A stretch of DNA of 64,000 nt, taken from Gammaproteobacteria bacterium. Its GTDB lineage: Bacteria > Pseudomonadota > Gammaproteobacteria > Pseudomonadales > IMCC2047. Below the pieces are notes generated by a model that was not told where the DNA came from, did not search any database, and saw only the letters and a program-made list of their open reading frames with translations. Position 1 is the stretch's first letter. Every line of letters starts with the position of its first letter. Made by a program: the position numbers and the translations under genes. The stretch is from the NCBI GenBank assembly GCA_021773395.1, contig JAJFKB010000002.1, forward strand, positions 62,001 through 126,000, given 5' to 3'. Positions 50,435-60,208 of the stretch are shown in pieces.

Positions 50435-52000
50435 CTATTTCTTTATTCCTTTTGAAACTGCCATTTTACCCTGGCTGCCTCCGTGCCGTCCTGCATCGTC
50501 AGCAGGCCTCGCAAGTGGCGAAGTAGCAGCAGCAATAGATCGCCCAATATTCATCCCCGCCCACGCCATCATTCCACTCCACAGCAACGGCAGTCCCAGA
50601 TAAAGGCTGGTTGTAATCATATTCAATAGCATGCGCTTGGCATCATGTTCACCGGGGTTAGCGAAGATCTGCAGGAAAGCATTCACATCCGGGTACATGG
50701 ATAGGATTAGGTTTTGATCTACCCACATGGCCAGATACCAGAGCACTGTCCAGAACTTGATGGTGAAGATGGCCATGCCACCCACTACCATCATGGATAT
50801 GGAGTAGCGTGATAAAACCACCACCAGCGGCAACAGTGCATAGATGCCCAGCAGCATAATGGCCTGCACCATGGGCAGCGATTGAAGCACGGCGGTCATG
50901 GTCACGGAGAACAGAGCCGATGCGGTGATCACACCACCGGTCGCCAGGCCACCTTTAACAATACTTCCTGCCGTATTGAATAAACCCGAGCCGGAGGCAT
51001 TATTGGCGATCAGTTCATTACTCGACCACGAGGGTGGTGCATTGGTGAGAACGGTTTTGGCGACGGCGTCGTTTTGCTGCTCGCTGGCCAGTGTCGATGC
51101 GATAGCGACCACTAGACCGGAGAAGCCGGCCGAGGTGGCATCCGCCTCATTGATCAGCTTTTCACGTAAGCCGATGGCCCCATCCTCCCACCATTGTTTG
51201 CAGTAGGGCTTGCCCCAGGTCGGCAGTGAAGCTGGATCGTATTCGGTATCCCGGGTGGCATTGTAGAGCCAGCCGGGAATGGGATGGGTGGGCCGTAGCG
51301 TATCGTAATAGCCCGCTATATCGCGATAGACGTGAGAGCCCATCCAGTCGGGGTCATCAGCACCGTAGGTGGTGAGAATACCATTGATGGCCGCGGTGTT
51401 TGGTCGCTCTGCCTGGTATTTGGAACGCGCCAGAATGTAACACTGGCTGAAGAAATCACTCACTTCCTGCCGCAGGCGCGGATCGGCAATAGTGGCCAGG
51501 CGTGCTTGCTGCTCAAACGTGCGCATATCCGCTACTGTTGGCAGACCTTCGACAATGGCGTGATTCAGGCCGGAACTGAGGGCGATGACACCGTACCACC
51601 ACACCGGCACATTGACGGTTGCGGTAGAACCCGTAAAACCGGTCGTGCCATAGGTGCTCTGGGGGGCAGCGACGGTCGCGGTTGTTGGCGTTGGATTCAG
51701 CAAGGTCGGCGGTGGCGAATAGGCCAAGGTCCCGGCATTGAGGGGGGTGAGCGTAGCTGGCTGCCCTGCCAACACAACGACCAACAAGGCAATAAACAGC
51801 TCAATTTCCATGCGACGTAACGACAGCCCACTGGCATGGCCCACTTCGCCACCCTGCGCCGGTTCCCGCCAGTTGTCGATCAGGATACCCAGAAACGGGA
51901 GGTAAACGATGCCGGTACTGACCAGCACATCCCAGAGAATGCCGTAAAAGGTCCAGCCAAAAAGGGAAGTAAAGAGCTCCAGATAGCTATCGACACTCAT
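50435..52000 (-). CDS. TraG N-terminal-like conjugation membrane protein
   Basis: 521 residues, multispanning: helices near 15-35, 65-85, 350-400 and 440-490. It fits the TraG_N family (PF07916) involved in mating-pair formation and stabilisation. The periplasmic stretch (about 90-340) has D-W-M-G-S-H-V-Y and C-K-Q-W-W. It is the downstream end of the conjugation block, after a 122-residue membrane protein. Confidence 0.82.
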   Translation of the reverse strand: MSVDSYLELFTSLFGWTFYGILWDVLVSTGIVYLPFLGILIDNWREPAQGGEVGHASGLSLRRMEIELFIALLVVVLAGQPATLTPLNAGTLAYSPPPTLLNPTPTTATVAAPQSTYGTTGFTGSTATVNVPVWWYGVIALSSGLNHAIVEGLPTVADMRTFEQQARLATIADPRLRQEVSDFFSQCYILARSKYQAERPNTAAINGILTTYGADDPDWMGSHVYRDIAGYYDTLRPTHPIPGWLYNATRDTEYDPASLPTWGKPYCKQWWEDGAIGLREKLINEADATSAGFSGLVVAIASTLASEQQNDAVAKTVLTNAPPSWSSNELIANNASGSGLFNTAGSIVKGGLATGGVITASALFSVTMTAVLQSLPMVQAIMLLGIYALLPLVVVLSRYSISMMVVGGMAIFTIKFWTVLWYLAMWVDQNLILSMYPDVNAFLQIFANPGEHDAKRMLLNMITTSLYLGLPLLWSGMMAWAGMNIGRSIAAATSPLARPADDAGRHGGSQGKMAVSKGIKK

Positions 52001-52016
52001 TGCCCTGCTCCAATAA

Positions 52017-52385
52017 TCAAGATTTAACCATCAAGCCAATGGCATTGACCCACACACCCTGCCCTAACACCCATTCAAGCAAAACCAGCCAGACGATCGC
52101 GCGCCGGCGCAACCCTGTTAACCAGGTTACCTTGTTGCGGTTCAGGATTTTTACATCAGCCAGCCACACAACCAAATGATTCCAGCCAAAGGCAATGACA
52201 GCAATCACTGTCCAGCGCATGGTTGTTAGTGTCGTCCGCCAGGCATAGATGCTGTGTTGGACGGATTGCACGGAATCCGTTTTCAATCGATGCATCAGGA
52301 GATATCCCACCAGCGCTGTCAACAACACGGCCATGGTGGTGAATAGCAGAAAGTTTTTTCGTCTTGATCGGTTATTATTGAACAC
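52017..52385 (-). CDS. Small conjugation-cluster membrane protein
   Basis: 122 residues with three membrane helices (about 12-30, 56-76, 95-115) separated by basic loops. No family recognised, but a protein of this size and position is usual between the PFL_4711-type gene and traG in related elements. Its start overlaps the previous gene's end by 11 bases. Confidence 0.6.
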   Translation of the reverse strand: MFNNNRSRRKNFLLFTTMAVLLTALVGYLLMHRLKTDSVQSVQHSIYAWRTTLTTMRWTVIAVIAFGWNHLVVWLADVKILNRNKVTWLTGLRRRAIVWLVLLEWVLGQGVWVNAIGLMVKS

Positions 52386-53715
52386 GCCCGCCTCGTAACG
52401 GATTGGGATCGAGGGTCGGTACTTCTGGTACCGTCAGGGAACTCTGCCTTTTGGCAGCCGCTCGCTCCAGTAATGTGGCAACGGTGTCGGATACCACTTC
52501 TTTGCGTACACGGGTTTCAAACAGCAGGTTTTCGATTTCTTTGTCGAGCTCGGCGATGGAGTTGTCCGCATGCTCGCGGGCCACTTCGGTGGCGTAGACC
52601 TCAGGGACCTGCCGCCCCGACAGCAGCAGACGGCGTGCGTACAGTGCCTTTTCAACAGTGCGTGCGGTGCTGATCTCGGATACCAGGCGCCCCATAATCA
52701 GGCTCTGTTCCGAAACCGGCATCTCGCGGATGGCTTCGATCACCTGCCGGGTGATGGCCACGCCGGGGGCGGTGATCTGATCGAGATTGGCCAGCGTGGG
52801 CGACGTGGCGCCACTGACCAGGTTCTGGATCTCGGTGGTGACGGTGGCGGATTCCTGGTAGAGCTTGGGTAACAGTCCCGTACCGGGAATACTGTCCTTA
52901 CGGCAGGTATCGCAGGTGGTGACGATGTTCTCGCCCACCACATCCACGGTCCAGTCCCGGGCTTCGACGGGCGTGCTCCAGATTTCCGACAAGCGTGTCG
53001 ATGATGCCGCCGGTACCGGACTGGTGTCAGTCACGGCACGATTCATATTGATGTTATAACCGGCCTCGACGATATCGCCAGTGAACTCCAGCACCGGTTG
53101 CCCGCTGCCCCCGGCCTGCCCGCCGATCCAGGGCACACCGTTATCGCCGTTAGAGGATTCCACCGTATCTTTGGCGGTCACCGCATCGTTTCCACCAATG
53201 CCCATCTGTACCTTCCAGTCATTGCCTTTGGATAAAGTGATCAAATCCGCGTAGGGATTTTTGCCCTGAGCGATTTCCGCTTCCATCTGCTCGCAGGACT
53301 TGGTAGCCAACTGCATGGTTTCTTCAGCTTTCAGCAGTGCGTTTTGAAACAGATCGTACAGGCCGGGATTGGCGCGCTGCAGAATGAGTGCTGGCAATGA
53401 CGCAATAGCGCTAGTAGCCGCCGCCGTCATGGCATTGACCATATTGTCTAACCCCGAGCCGATATCGTTCAGGGTATGGGTGACTGCGGCCACCGGATCA
53501 AACTTGCCACAGCTGTATCCCAACCCCAATTGGGCGGATCCACCCAAGGTGACAGAAACCACCGACGGGTTGGCAGGCACTGAAACTGGTTCAGCACCGC
53601 CAATTTCGTAATACCACAACCCATCTTCAGTAGGTGCTTTGGCCGCATTGATCTTTTCACTAACGGATAAGACTGAAGCGATGAGCAGCGTATAGACAGC
53701 GTATCGTTTGATCAT
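52375..53715 (-). CDS. ICE conjugation protein, PFL_4711 family (TraH-like)
   Basis: 446 residues with signal peptide (1-24). N-terminal G-L-W-Y-Y-E-I-G-G-A-E-P and a long helical middle. This is the TIGR03755 family, periplasmic in the mating-pair-formation complex. The ATG at 53715 is preferred as it overlaps the preceding stop (ATGA); the longer frame starts 18 bases earlier. Conserved Cys residues (Y-S-C-G-K, K-S-C-E-Q, C-D-T-C) may form disulphides. Confidence 0.83.
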   Translation of the reverse strand: MIKRYAVYTLLIASVLSVSEKINAAKAPTEDGLWYYEIGGAEPVSVPANPSVVSVTLGGSAQLGLGYSCGKFDPVAAVTHTLNDIGSGLDNMVNAMTAAATSAIASLPALILQRANPGLYDLFQNALLKAEETMQLATKSCEQMEAEIAQGKNPYADLITLSKGNDWKVQMGIGGNDAVTAKDTVESSNGDNGVPWIGGQAGGSGQPVLEFTGDIVEAGYNINMNRAVTDTSPVPAASSTRLSEIWSTPVEARDWTVDVVGENIVTTCDTCRKDSIPGTGLLPKLYQESATVTTEIQNLVSGATSPTLANLDQITAPGVAITRQVIEAIREMPVSEQSLIMGRLVSEISTARTVEKALYARRLLLSGRQVPEVYATEVAREHADNSIAELDKEIENLLFETRVRKEVVSDTVATLLERAAAKRQSSLTVPEVPTLDPNPLRGGRVQ

Positions 53716-54734
53716 GGTGGGTAATTGATCCAATTAATGTCAAACAGAAAGATGCCGCGATCCCTGCAACAACGGTAGGGACGCCATAGGTTCCAGACAT
53801 AATCACCTCCACCGTCCACACGCCCACCGCCCCAGCCACGCAAGCTGGCCAGATCGTTGGTGCCAAACACAGCGCAGCTGTTCTGGGTTTTGGGTAATAG
53901 CATCTGCCAATAACCGGTACGCCGGTTATCTTCAACGAGCGGGCCCGGTGGCCAGACTCTTTGCCGGGAACTGGATCCACCGGTGATGGGCACGTAGATA
54001 TGGGGTTGACCGGTACGGGTGACGATATCCCCTGCCCTTTGCGCATTAATGGCGGCGGCTTTGGGTTCTTCGGCCTGGGTGGTCCAGCCAGTACGCGGGT
54101 AGACACCACCCCAGGTCTGTAGCGGCCAGGTGCCGATCTCCCGCAATCCCGGAATCAGGCTTGCGGGATAGAACATTTCAGGGATTTCCATCCGCCAGGA
54201 GAGCGCATCCAGACCGGATAAAAAGTAAGGATAGAAGGATCGGGTTTGTGAACGGCAAAGATAACCGGTACTGGCAACAATGCGCGACAAGGAACTGACC
54301 GGGTGGCCAATCACATCCGTTTCCCGAAAGATCAGATTACGGTGGTCCTTGTTGCCCCGCCCACCTTCCGTTCGATTGCCAGCACTATCGATAGGTACCG
54401 ATAATAAACGGCCAAGTAGTCCTTTAGCGGCTGTTTTTTGTGCTAAGCCCAGCGTCGATCGAATTTCAATCCAGGGGTTGCCACCGAGTTCGTTATAGCT
54501 ACTCACCACCGCATCCGGTTGGTAATGTCCCACCTTAATTGAAGTTCGGATACGACAACCAGATAAGGAGCATTTCAGCCAAAAGCAGATGCCCACTGGC
54601 ATCCAGCGCATGCAACTCAGTGCCGCCGTGCTGGTTTGGATCACAATTTGCGGTGTGGTAATCGAGCCGCTATAACCGGATAACGGAACCAGCAGCATCA
54701 AGCTGAGCAACAGGTGTTTGGGGCTTCGGCGCAT
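53712..54734 (-). CDS. ICE conjugation protein, PFL_4710 family (TraU-like)
   Basis: 340 residues with signal peptide and conserved cysteines C-M-R-W, G-I-C-F-W-L-K-C, G-C-R-I-R, typical of TraU/TIGR03756 periplasmic proteins. P-E-M-F-Y-P-A-S and D-A-L-S-W-R lie in the middle. It overlaps its neighbours by 1 base upstream and 4 downstream. Part of pilus assembly or DNA transfer. Confidence 0.85.
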   Translation of the reverse strand: MRRSPKHLLLSLMLLVPLSGYSGSITTPQIVIQTSTAALSCMRWMPVGICFWLKCSLSGCRIRTSIKVGHYQPDAVVSSYNELGGNPWIEIRSTLGLAQKTAAKGLLGRLLSVPIDSAGNRTEGGRGNKDHRNLIFRETDVIGHPVSSLSRIVASTGYLCRSQTRSFYPYFLSGLDALSWRMEIPEMFYPASLIPGLREIGTWPLQTWGGVYPRTGWTTQAEEPKAAAINAQRAGDIVTRTGQPHIYVPITGGSSSRQRVWPPGPLVEDNRRTGYWQMLLPKTQNSCAVFGTNDLASLRGWGGGRVDGGGDYVWNLWRPYRCCRDRGIFLFDINWINYPP

Positions 54735-55204
54735 CAGTCATTTACCTTGGAACGCCATTGCCGATAATAACCACTGGCCTGTTCCACATCCCGAACGCCG
54801 TAGACCACGGCACGGTTGTCAAAAACCATGGCGGGATAACGATCCAGTCCATATTCCAGGGCCTTGAGCAAACCTTTGGCCGCATTTTCGAGCGATCGAT
54901 ACCGCTTTGGATTCAGCGATTGTAAGTACGATAACGCGACCTGCTTGGCTTGCGCCGGATGGTTCGGCAGTCCTTGTGACCATTCGGTTTGCAATCGTTC
55001 GATTCCATCGATACTGTACAGCTGGCAATCCGGCTTTGCCGCCTGTGCTGATTTTAGGTAACAAGCTGTGGTTGGGAGAGTTCCGGTGGCGAACACTTCG
55101 ATTGTTTTGATGGGTAATTCAGCGCTATCGACGGATTCACTCAGGGTCGAGAGCAGCAACAGAGGAACCACGCATGCAAAACGGCTTTTCCGGCGGACTA
55201 TCAC
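54734..55204 (-). CDS. ICE conjugation protein, PFL_4709 family (TrbC-like)
   Basis: 156 residues: signal peptide, then a thioredoxin-like TrbC/TraW C-terminal domain (TIGR03757; I-E-V-F-A-T-G, A-L-E-Y-G-L-D-R-Y-P-A-M-V-F-D-N-R-A-V-V-Y-G). Works in the periplasm with the TraU-like protein. A 148-base gap to the AbiE pair precedes it, and its stop overlaps the next gene. Confidence 0.85.
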   Translation of the reverse strand: MIVRRKSRFACVVPLLLLSTLSESVDSAELPIKTIEVFATGTLPTTACYLKSAQAAKPDCQLYSIDGIERLQTEWSQGLPNHPAQAKQVALSYLQSLNPKRYRSLENAAKGLLKALEYGLDRYPAMVFDNRAVVYGVRDVEQASGYYRQWRSKVND

Positions 55205-55352
55205 GGGCTTTTATTACCAACGATGATTCAGAAGTTGGCTATCATGCGCGATGCTTTTAGTGCCGCACAGCAGAAATCACTGCAAAGGCGGGCGTGGTTT
55301 TTAACACGACAGGAATAGGCTGGTGTTTAAGTGAAAGATCTGCCGGCGAAGG

Positions 55353-56081
55353 TTATCCGATCTGCAGCAGCGTCGGGTATCGATTCTCCCGCAGCTCCTG
55401 GATCATTTGATCGCTTAATTTCCAGGGATCGCCCGGTAACCGGCGAATCAGTTCTAACCAAATCCGATTAAAGGCCGCGATGGCCTGCTCCTGATTGAAG
55501 GTGATACCGGCCGGCAGCAGCGGCGCGACATCTTCGGTTAAGCTGCGGCTGAGTTTTCCCAGCATACGCTGTTCTGCACTCGCGCGAGTGATCACTTGCC
55601 CCTCCTGTGCCAGGTAATGCTCGAAGGAGGCGATTAACTGACCGGTATCCACCACAAAAGGATAGGCTTTGATGGCCTGATAGCTTTGCTGCTCGCGGGT
55701 ATTAATCTCCACCTTAACCTTCATAGCCGCTGCACTGTCTTCCTCCGGATCAAAGGTAAAGAGTAAATGTACCGAATGCCCTGCCTGTTTGACGCGGCAG
55801 CGCCCCAACCAAGCGAGCGCTTTGCGAACGGCATCAATGGTCGTGCCAATCGGTTCCGGTCGACGTTGTACCAGATCAATGTCTTCGGAATAACGTAAAG
55901 GTTTTTGAAATAATAATTTGTGGATAGCGGTACCACCCCGAAAAGCGAGACGCTCTGCCAGTTCCGGTGATCCGAACAGATCACAGAGTACCCGGCTAAT
56001 GATTAAATCCTGTTCCACCTGCCGTATATCCGGCCAGGGTGCCTGAGTACGCCAGGCTTGCAGATAAGCCTGAGGTATCAT
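55353..56081 (-). CDS. abiEii: AbiEii-type nucleotidyltransferase toxin
   Basis: 242 residues. F-R-G-G-T-A-I-H-K-L-L-F (47-58) and R-Y-S-E-D-I-D-L (63-70) are the G-G-T/S...D-x-D signature of DNA polymerase beta-type nucleotidyltransferases; Asp67 and Asp69 are the metal ligands. AbiEii toxins act on cellular nucleic acid components, and some relatives modify tRNA; the precise activity here is not known. Its start overlaps abiEi by 4 bases. Confidence 0.87.
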   Translation of the reverse strand: MIPQAYLQAWRTQAPWPDIRQVEQDLIISRVLCDLFGSPELAERLAFRGGTAIHKLLFQKPLRYSEDIDLVQRRPEPIGTTIDAVRKALAWLGRCRVKQAGHSVHLLFTFDPEEDSAAAMKVKVEINTREQQSYQAIKAYPFVVDTGQLIASFEHYLAQEGQVITRASAEQRMLGKLSRSLTEDVAPLLPAGITFNQEQAIAAFNRIWLELIRRLPGDPWKLSDQMIQELRENRYPTLLQIG

Positions 56082-56896
56082 CGGTCAATTTCCACAAACT
56101 CATTCACTAAGATTTTCCATTTCTCATTTTTTTCCAGTGGATCTGCCAGCACTTCACTGATCGGCTTTTCCGAGGGGTTGAGCTGTTTATAGGATTTTGC
56201 CCGTAACGCTGCCGCTATCAGGGTTTCGGCCTGCCGCTCATGGCCGTATAGTTCCAGCAGATAACCCAAACGTCGTACCGAGGAGTCCTCGTAATGTTTG
56301 GACGCATCGGCCAATTTGCGTAGGCGCGCTTGCGCACCCAGATCGTGAACCAGCTGTGCAGCTGCATTCACACCACCACAGGCTTGATAATAACGGATCG
56401 CGTCCAACAGGGTGAGTTCAATACCGGCAACCTGCGCGTAACCGGTTTCACTCTTGATCCGATCTAACCAGTCACCCTGATTGGTTGGTGCAAAGGCCTT
56501 GGGGGATTGATAAATAAACTGTATACGGTGACGCCCCGCCTCAAAAGCCCGCAACTGCTTTGGCACAATCACTTGAAAAACCATCGCCGCCTGGTGAGAT
56601 GCACCATGAAAAGCTGCTGCGCGTAACAGAGAGATACGGTAATCGATGCCCAAATAGCCCATCAATGGATCGATCCAGCGTATCGGGTCCGGTGCACCGG
56701 CAATTCGATCCTCCGGCCGGAGAATCACGTAAAATCCACGCTTCGGGTGGATGAGCCGCTGTTGCTTAATCAAGCGGTTGACGGCCAGATCAAAGGCGGC
56801 TGAAGAGAGGTCAAATGCCGCCATACTTTCTGCTTTTGAGAAAGTACTTTGCCCTTGAGCCAATAGATCATCGAGGTAATTGTTAAGCCATGCCAT
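56078..56896 (-). CDS. abiEi: AbiEi-type antitoxin/repressor
   Basis: 272 residues: N-terminal winged helix (S-T-F-S-K-A-E-S-M-A-A-F-D-L-S...R-L-I-K-Q-Q-R-L-I-H-P-K-R-G-F-Y-V-I), and a longer C-terminal domain with D-Y-R-I-S-L-L-R-A-A-A-F-H-G-A-S-H. This is the AbiEi family that neutralises AbiEii and represses its own promoter. It precedes the toxin, as expected. It is placed between traC-like and trbC-like genes. Confidence 0.87.
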   Translation of the reverse strand: MAWLNNYLDDLLAQGQSTFSKAESMAAFDLSSAAFDLAVNRLIKQQRLIHPKRGFYVILRPEDRIAGAPDPIRWIDPLMGYLGIDYRISLLRAAAFHGASHQAAMVFQVIVPKQLRAFEAGRHRIQFIYQSPKAFAPTNQGDWLDRIKSETGYAQVAGIELTLLDAIRYYQACGGVNAAAQLVHDLGAQARLRKLADASKHYEDSSVRRLGYLLELYGHERQAETLIAAALRAKSYKQLNPSEKPISEVLADPLEKNEKWKILVNEFVEIDR

Positions 56897-56902
56897 TCCC
56901 TA

Positions 56903-56940
56903 ATTATATTAATAAAACAAATATAAACAATGTTTTTTGT
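56903..56940 (-). promoter_or_regulatory. Promoter and operator of the abiE pair
   Basis: Minus strand -35 TTGTTT (56925-56930), 16-base spacer, -10 TATAAT (56903-56908), seven bases from the abiEi ATG, so the mRNA may be leaderless. A dyad with ACAAA / TTTGT ends covers 56917-56940 and could be the AbiEi site. This AT-rich stretch contrasts with the GC-rich conjugation genes around it. Confidence 0.55.
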
Positions 56941-56962
56941 CTGCAATTGGGGAAAACACCAC

Positions 56963-59701
56963 TTACTTATCAAGACGCTGCGCGATTCGCGCCGCCATTT
57001 CATAAGCCGCTTCCAGTTCAGAACAGTGTTTCTCCCGCATAATGGCAGCACGCTCAGCCTTCTCATGCTTTTCGGTCATGGCCAGGGCGAGCGATAAGGC
57101 TGGTGGCACGTTGCGAAACAGGGCTTCGACTTTGTCGGCCAACACCACGCCTTCAACATACTTGCCAGGCTCCTTGCGGGCCGACAGCAGCAGATTGCGC
57201 TGCTCGTCATTGAGATCCTTAAAGCGGGCAATCTGCTCTACCTCCTCTTTGGGCATCACCAAACACAGCCACCACTCCATCATATTGAGCATCTTGCGGC
57301 TGGCATCCGGAAAATCCTCCAGATTCTGCGTGGCGATCCAGAACCAAGCCCCGAGCTTGCGCCACATCTTGGTGATCTTGACCACGTAGCGCGCCAGCAA
57401 GGGATTGGTGGTAATGATATGGCCTTCGTCGGTGACCACCAGCGTGGGTCGATCGTCGTGTTGATGACGTTCCACCAGGTCATTGATATGACTCATCATG
57501 GACAGGTAGGCAACAGTGAGCTGATCCTCGTAGCCCTCTCTGGCCAGCATGCCCATTTCCAGGATGGTGACATCGGCTTCCGGCCGGGACTGTCCCGGCC
57601 GGTTGAAAAAGTGACCGGCCAAGCCCGAACAGAACAGTGCCATGCCATCGCCCATCTCCAGAGCACGATTACGCCGGTGTTCGGGCAATTCCCTGTTGGT
57701 GGCGATGGTCTGGAAGGCGTTGACCACATCCTGGGTAATCACTTGGGTACGACGGGTCTCTTTCACGGTTTTTGCGGCAAGGAAGATAGCATTGCGAATC
57801 AGCAACCGGTCCGCTCGGGTCAATCGCGCCTCTTCGCGCTCATCGCCACCGGTAATCATGATCCGTGCAGCGATCTCCATTTCGCCAAGCATATCGCGAC
57901 CGCCGCCCTCTTCCTCGATCTCATCGTCTTCGTCTAAGGTTTCCTCCAGCTTGTTTTCTAACCCAGCTTCATCAACATCGAGTGGATTACACGCGTGACG
58001 TCGATCCAGCAACCGCAGTGCATCGGCAAAGGGCGGCAGGCTGACATCGACATTGGGATTCAGGGTGATCTGGTTCACCGACAGACCGTGATGCGCAAAA
58101 TGCTGTCCCAGCAACGAAAACGACGCCCCGGCCTCGATGATAAAGATGCGAGGTCGGTGTCGTGCCATCATCTGCTGTAGCAGATACACCAGCAACGCTG
58201 ATTTGCCTGCACCCGTCGGGCCCAGGATCAGCATGTGGGCGTTCTTCTTGCGATCATCCCGATGCAGCGGATCGAACACCAACGGTTCGGCACCGCGGTT
58301 GTAGAACACCAGGCCCGGGTGACCGGTCCCACGGGAACGACCATAGAACGGCAGTAAATTGGCAATGTGGCGAGAGAAGATCAGCCGCGAGCGACGACGC
58401 GATTTGTCCAGGTCGGCGTCGTAGGCCATGGGCAGGTTGCGGATGTAACTGTCGAGCGACAGCAGATCCGCTTCCTGGGCAATGGGCTGCAGACCATTGG
58501 GCAGGAGCAGCGCGTGGAGTCGATTCAAATGGTTCCGCAGTGCCTTTTGGTTATTGCCGCGCACATAGAAGGCCATGCTCACGGGATACAGCTTGTTGCC
58601 CTGAGCCATCTCCCGCTCCACCTGTTCCGCATCTTCCTGTGTAATCGACGCCTCAGCGGAATCGCCTACCGAAGCACGCTTGATTTGGGCAATGTGGTTG
58701 CGGGTGGTGTCTTGTGGCTTAAGGGTGAGCGTGATCGCCATAATGCAGTGCTCGGGCAAACGATCGAACAGCGAATACACCTGATCTCCGGCCTGGCGTT
58801 CGGCCGTGAAGTGGCCGATGTCCGGTGCCCGCCGCAAGCTTTGGATGCTCACCACCGTATGGGGCAAGTTATCGAAGAGCCAAGTCGCCGTTGCCGCATC
58901 GGAACGGGGCATCGACAGCATCAGTTGCTCAGCGAAGTCATAACCAAAGGGTAAGTGGCCGTCCCCCGGATAGGGTGCCAACTGGTGCAGTGCTTCCGGA
59001 TTACCATCTGCCAGCGGTGGATTGGGATTAAACCAGCTCAACAGCCACTCGTAAAACGCCTGACCATCGGCGCGTTGGGCGTTGATTCCGGCAGAGGCCA
59101 GTGAGGCGACCCATTTGGTCGCCACGTCATTGAGCGCCTCCTCCACTGCAACAGCGGGTGGCGTTTTACCGTTGTTTGCTAAACGACGATAGAGCACAAC
59201 GCGGATCCGTCGTTGCTGCCCCTGCCATCGCGAACCGGTGACAGTGGTATCGTCAAACAATCCACCCGGTCGGGAAATCGCTTGCAGGTGCTTCGCCATC
59301 ACCGACTGGTAATGTTGAGAATAATCCGATGCACGAACTATCGGAGGCGGATAATGGGCCAACGACGCATTGAATTGAGTGAGACTGGGCTCGTCCTGCA
59401 CATAGATCTGCAATACCCAAGGCGCATCGTCACGCTCGGGAATGGCCTCGTTGATGGCCGTTTGAATGGCATCACGCAGCTGGGTCATAAAAGCTGGCGT
59501 TCTTGCCTCGCAACCGACCGGCTGCACTTCGAACAGGGCACCGAGACTGACCCCATCCTCTAACAGAAAAGCTTTGCTCTCGGGAACGTATTCCATCCAC
59601 GGCAGCAAATCGGTAAACGACGGCGGTCGGGTATAGTGCTGTTTAACCGCGGCAGTGGTTAAGGGCGCACCCTCGGTTAGGTCCGATTTATGTTTTGGCA
59701 T
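56963..59701 (-). CDS. Conjugative transfer ATPase, TraC/VirB4-like (PFL_4706 family)
   Basis: 912 residues. Walker A G-P-T-G-A-G-K-S near residue 500, Walker B L-V-V-T-D-E-G-H, and further on A-T-Q-N-L-E-D-F. N-terminal half is the TraC-type membrane-interacting region. Family TIGR03744. It powers assembly of the type IV secretion channel at the inner membrane. Between the two Walker motifs lies an acidic insertion (E-E-T-L-D-E-D-D-E-I-E-E-E). The last 30 residues are helical and basic. Confidence 0.93.
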   Translation of the reverse strand: MPKHKSDLTEGAPLTTAAVKQHYTRPPSFTDLLPWMEYVPESKAFLLEDGVSLGALFEVQPVGCEARTPAFMTQLRDAIQTAINEAIPERDDAPWVLQIYVQDEPSLTQFNASLAHYPPPIVRASDYSQHYQSVMAKHLQAISRPGGLFDDTTVTGSRWQGQQRRIRVVLYRRLANNGKTPPAVAVEEALNDVATKWVASLASAGINAQRADGQAFYEWLLSWFNPNPPLADGNPEALHQLAPYPGDGHLPFGYDFAEQLMLSMPRSDAATATWLFDNLPHTVVSIQSLRRAPDIGHFTAERQAGDQVYSLFDRLPEHCIMAITLTLKPQDTTRNHIAQIKRASVGDSAEASITQEDAEQVEREMAQGNKLYPVSMAFYVRGNNQKALRNHLNRLHALLLPNGLQPIAQEADLLSLDSYIRNLPMAYDADLDKSRRRSRLIFSRHIANLLPFYGRSRGTGHPGLVFYNRGAEPLVFDPLHRDDRKKNAHMLILGPTGAGKSALLVYLLQQMMARHRPRIFIIEAGASFSLLGQHFAHHGLSVNQITLNPNVDVSLPPFADALRLLDRRHACNPLDVDEAGLENKLEETLDEDDEIEEEGGGRDMLGEMEIAARIMITGGDEREEARLTRADRLLIRNAIFLAAKTVKETRRTQVITQDVVNAFQTIATNRELPEHRRNRALEMGDGMALFCSGLAGHFFNRPGQSRPEADVTILEMGMLAREGYEDQLTVAYLSMMSHINDLVERHQHDDRPTLVVTDEGHIITTNPLLARYVVKITKMWRKLGAWFWIATQNLEDFPDASRKMLNMMEWWLCLVMPKEEVEQIARFKDLNDEQRNLLLSARKEPGKYVEGVVLADKVEALFRNVPPALSLALAMTEKHEKAERAAIMREKHCSELEAAYEMAARIAQRLDK

Positions 59702-59710
59702 CAGGCGTTC

Positions 59711-60208
59711 CTACTGATCCAATGTCGAATGATTGGTCGAGTAATTGGCCGCTGCGGACGCTTCATCAGGTACTTTCCCCGCCACTTCCCCCGGCACTTC
59801 TCCTGGTAAGGCGTACTCCACCGTTTCATAAAAAGGAAAGGTGGTGACATAACCTGGCACCGGGGTGCGCTCACTGCCCGACAGGTGAGGAAAGATATAC
59901 ATCACTAGGGTGGGATTGGGCAGACGAGGAAATACCGTGTCGATTTCATTCGCAGCCTCTCGCACAAAGCCCTGGTAGTGGTCAATGCCAGATTGCGGTA
60001 ACGGCTGACCCGTGATGACTCGTCGAGGGTCAGATTTGAGAACATCCGCCCGATGCTGGTCGTAAATGGACTTCATGGTGGGACCATCCTGCGGTAACAC
60101 CGTCTCCTTAGTACTGGCGCAACCGACCATCAGGGCGCTAGTCCAGACCAGAGCCACCCGAACCAGAGCCAAAGGTAATCGTCGCTTGTTGGAAAAGATT
60201 CGTTTCAT
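59711..60208 (-). CDS. Conjugative transfer lipoprotein (TIGR03751 family, VirB7-like role)
   Basis: 165 residues from ATG 60208. Basic leader and lipobox L-M-V-G-C-A-S, then K-E-T-V-L-P-Q-D-G-P-T-M-K-S-I-Y, typical of the family. The start lies 71 bases inside the preceding gene's end; shorter starts would remove the lipobox, so the overlap is real. AGGAA precedes it. Probably helps anchor the channel in the outer membrane. Confidence 0.83.
   Translation of the reverse strand: MKRIFSNKRRLPLALVRVALVWTSALMVGCASTKETVLPQDGPTMKSIYDQHRADVLKSDPRRVITGQPLPQSGIDHYQGFVREAANEIDTVFPRLPNPTLVMYIFPHLSGSERTPVPGYVTTFPFYETVEYALPGEVPGEVAGKVPDEASAAANYSTNHSTLDQ

Noticed and set aside
57419-58954. Several long plus-strand ORFs
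   Set aside because: GC-rich shadow frames of the TraC-like ATPase gene.
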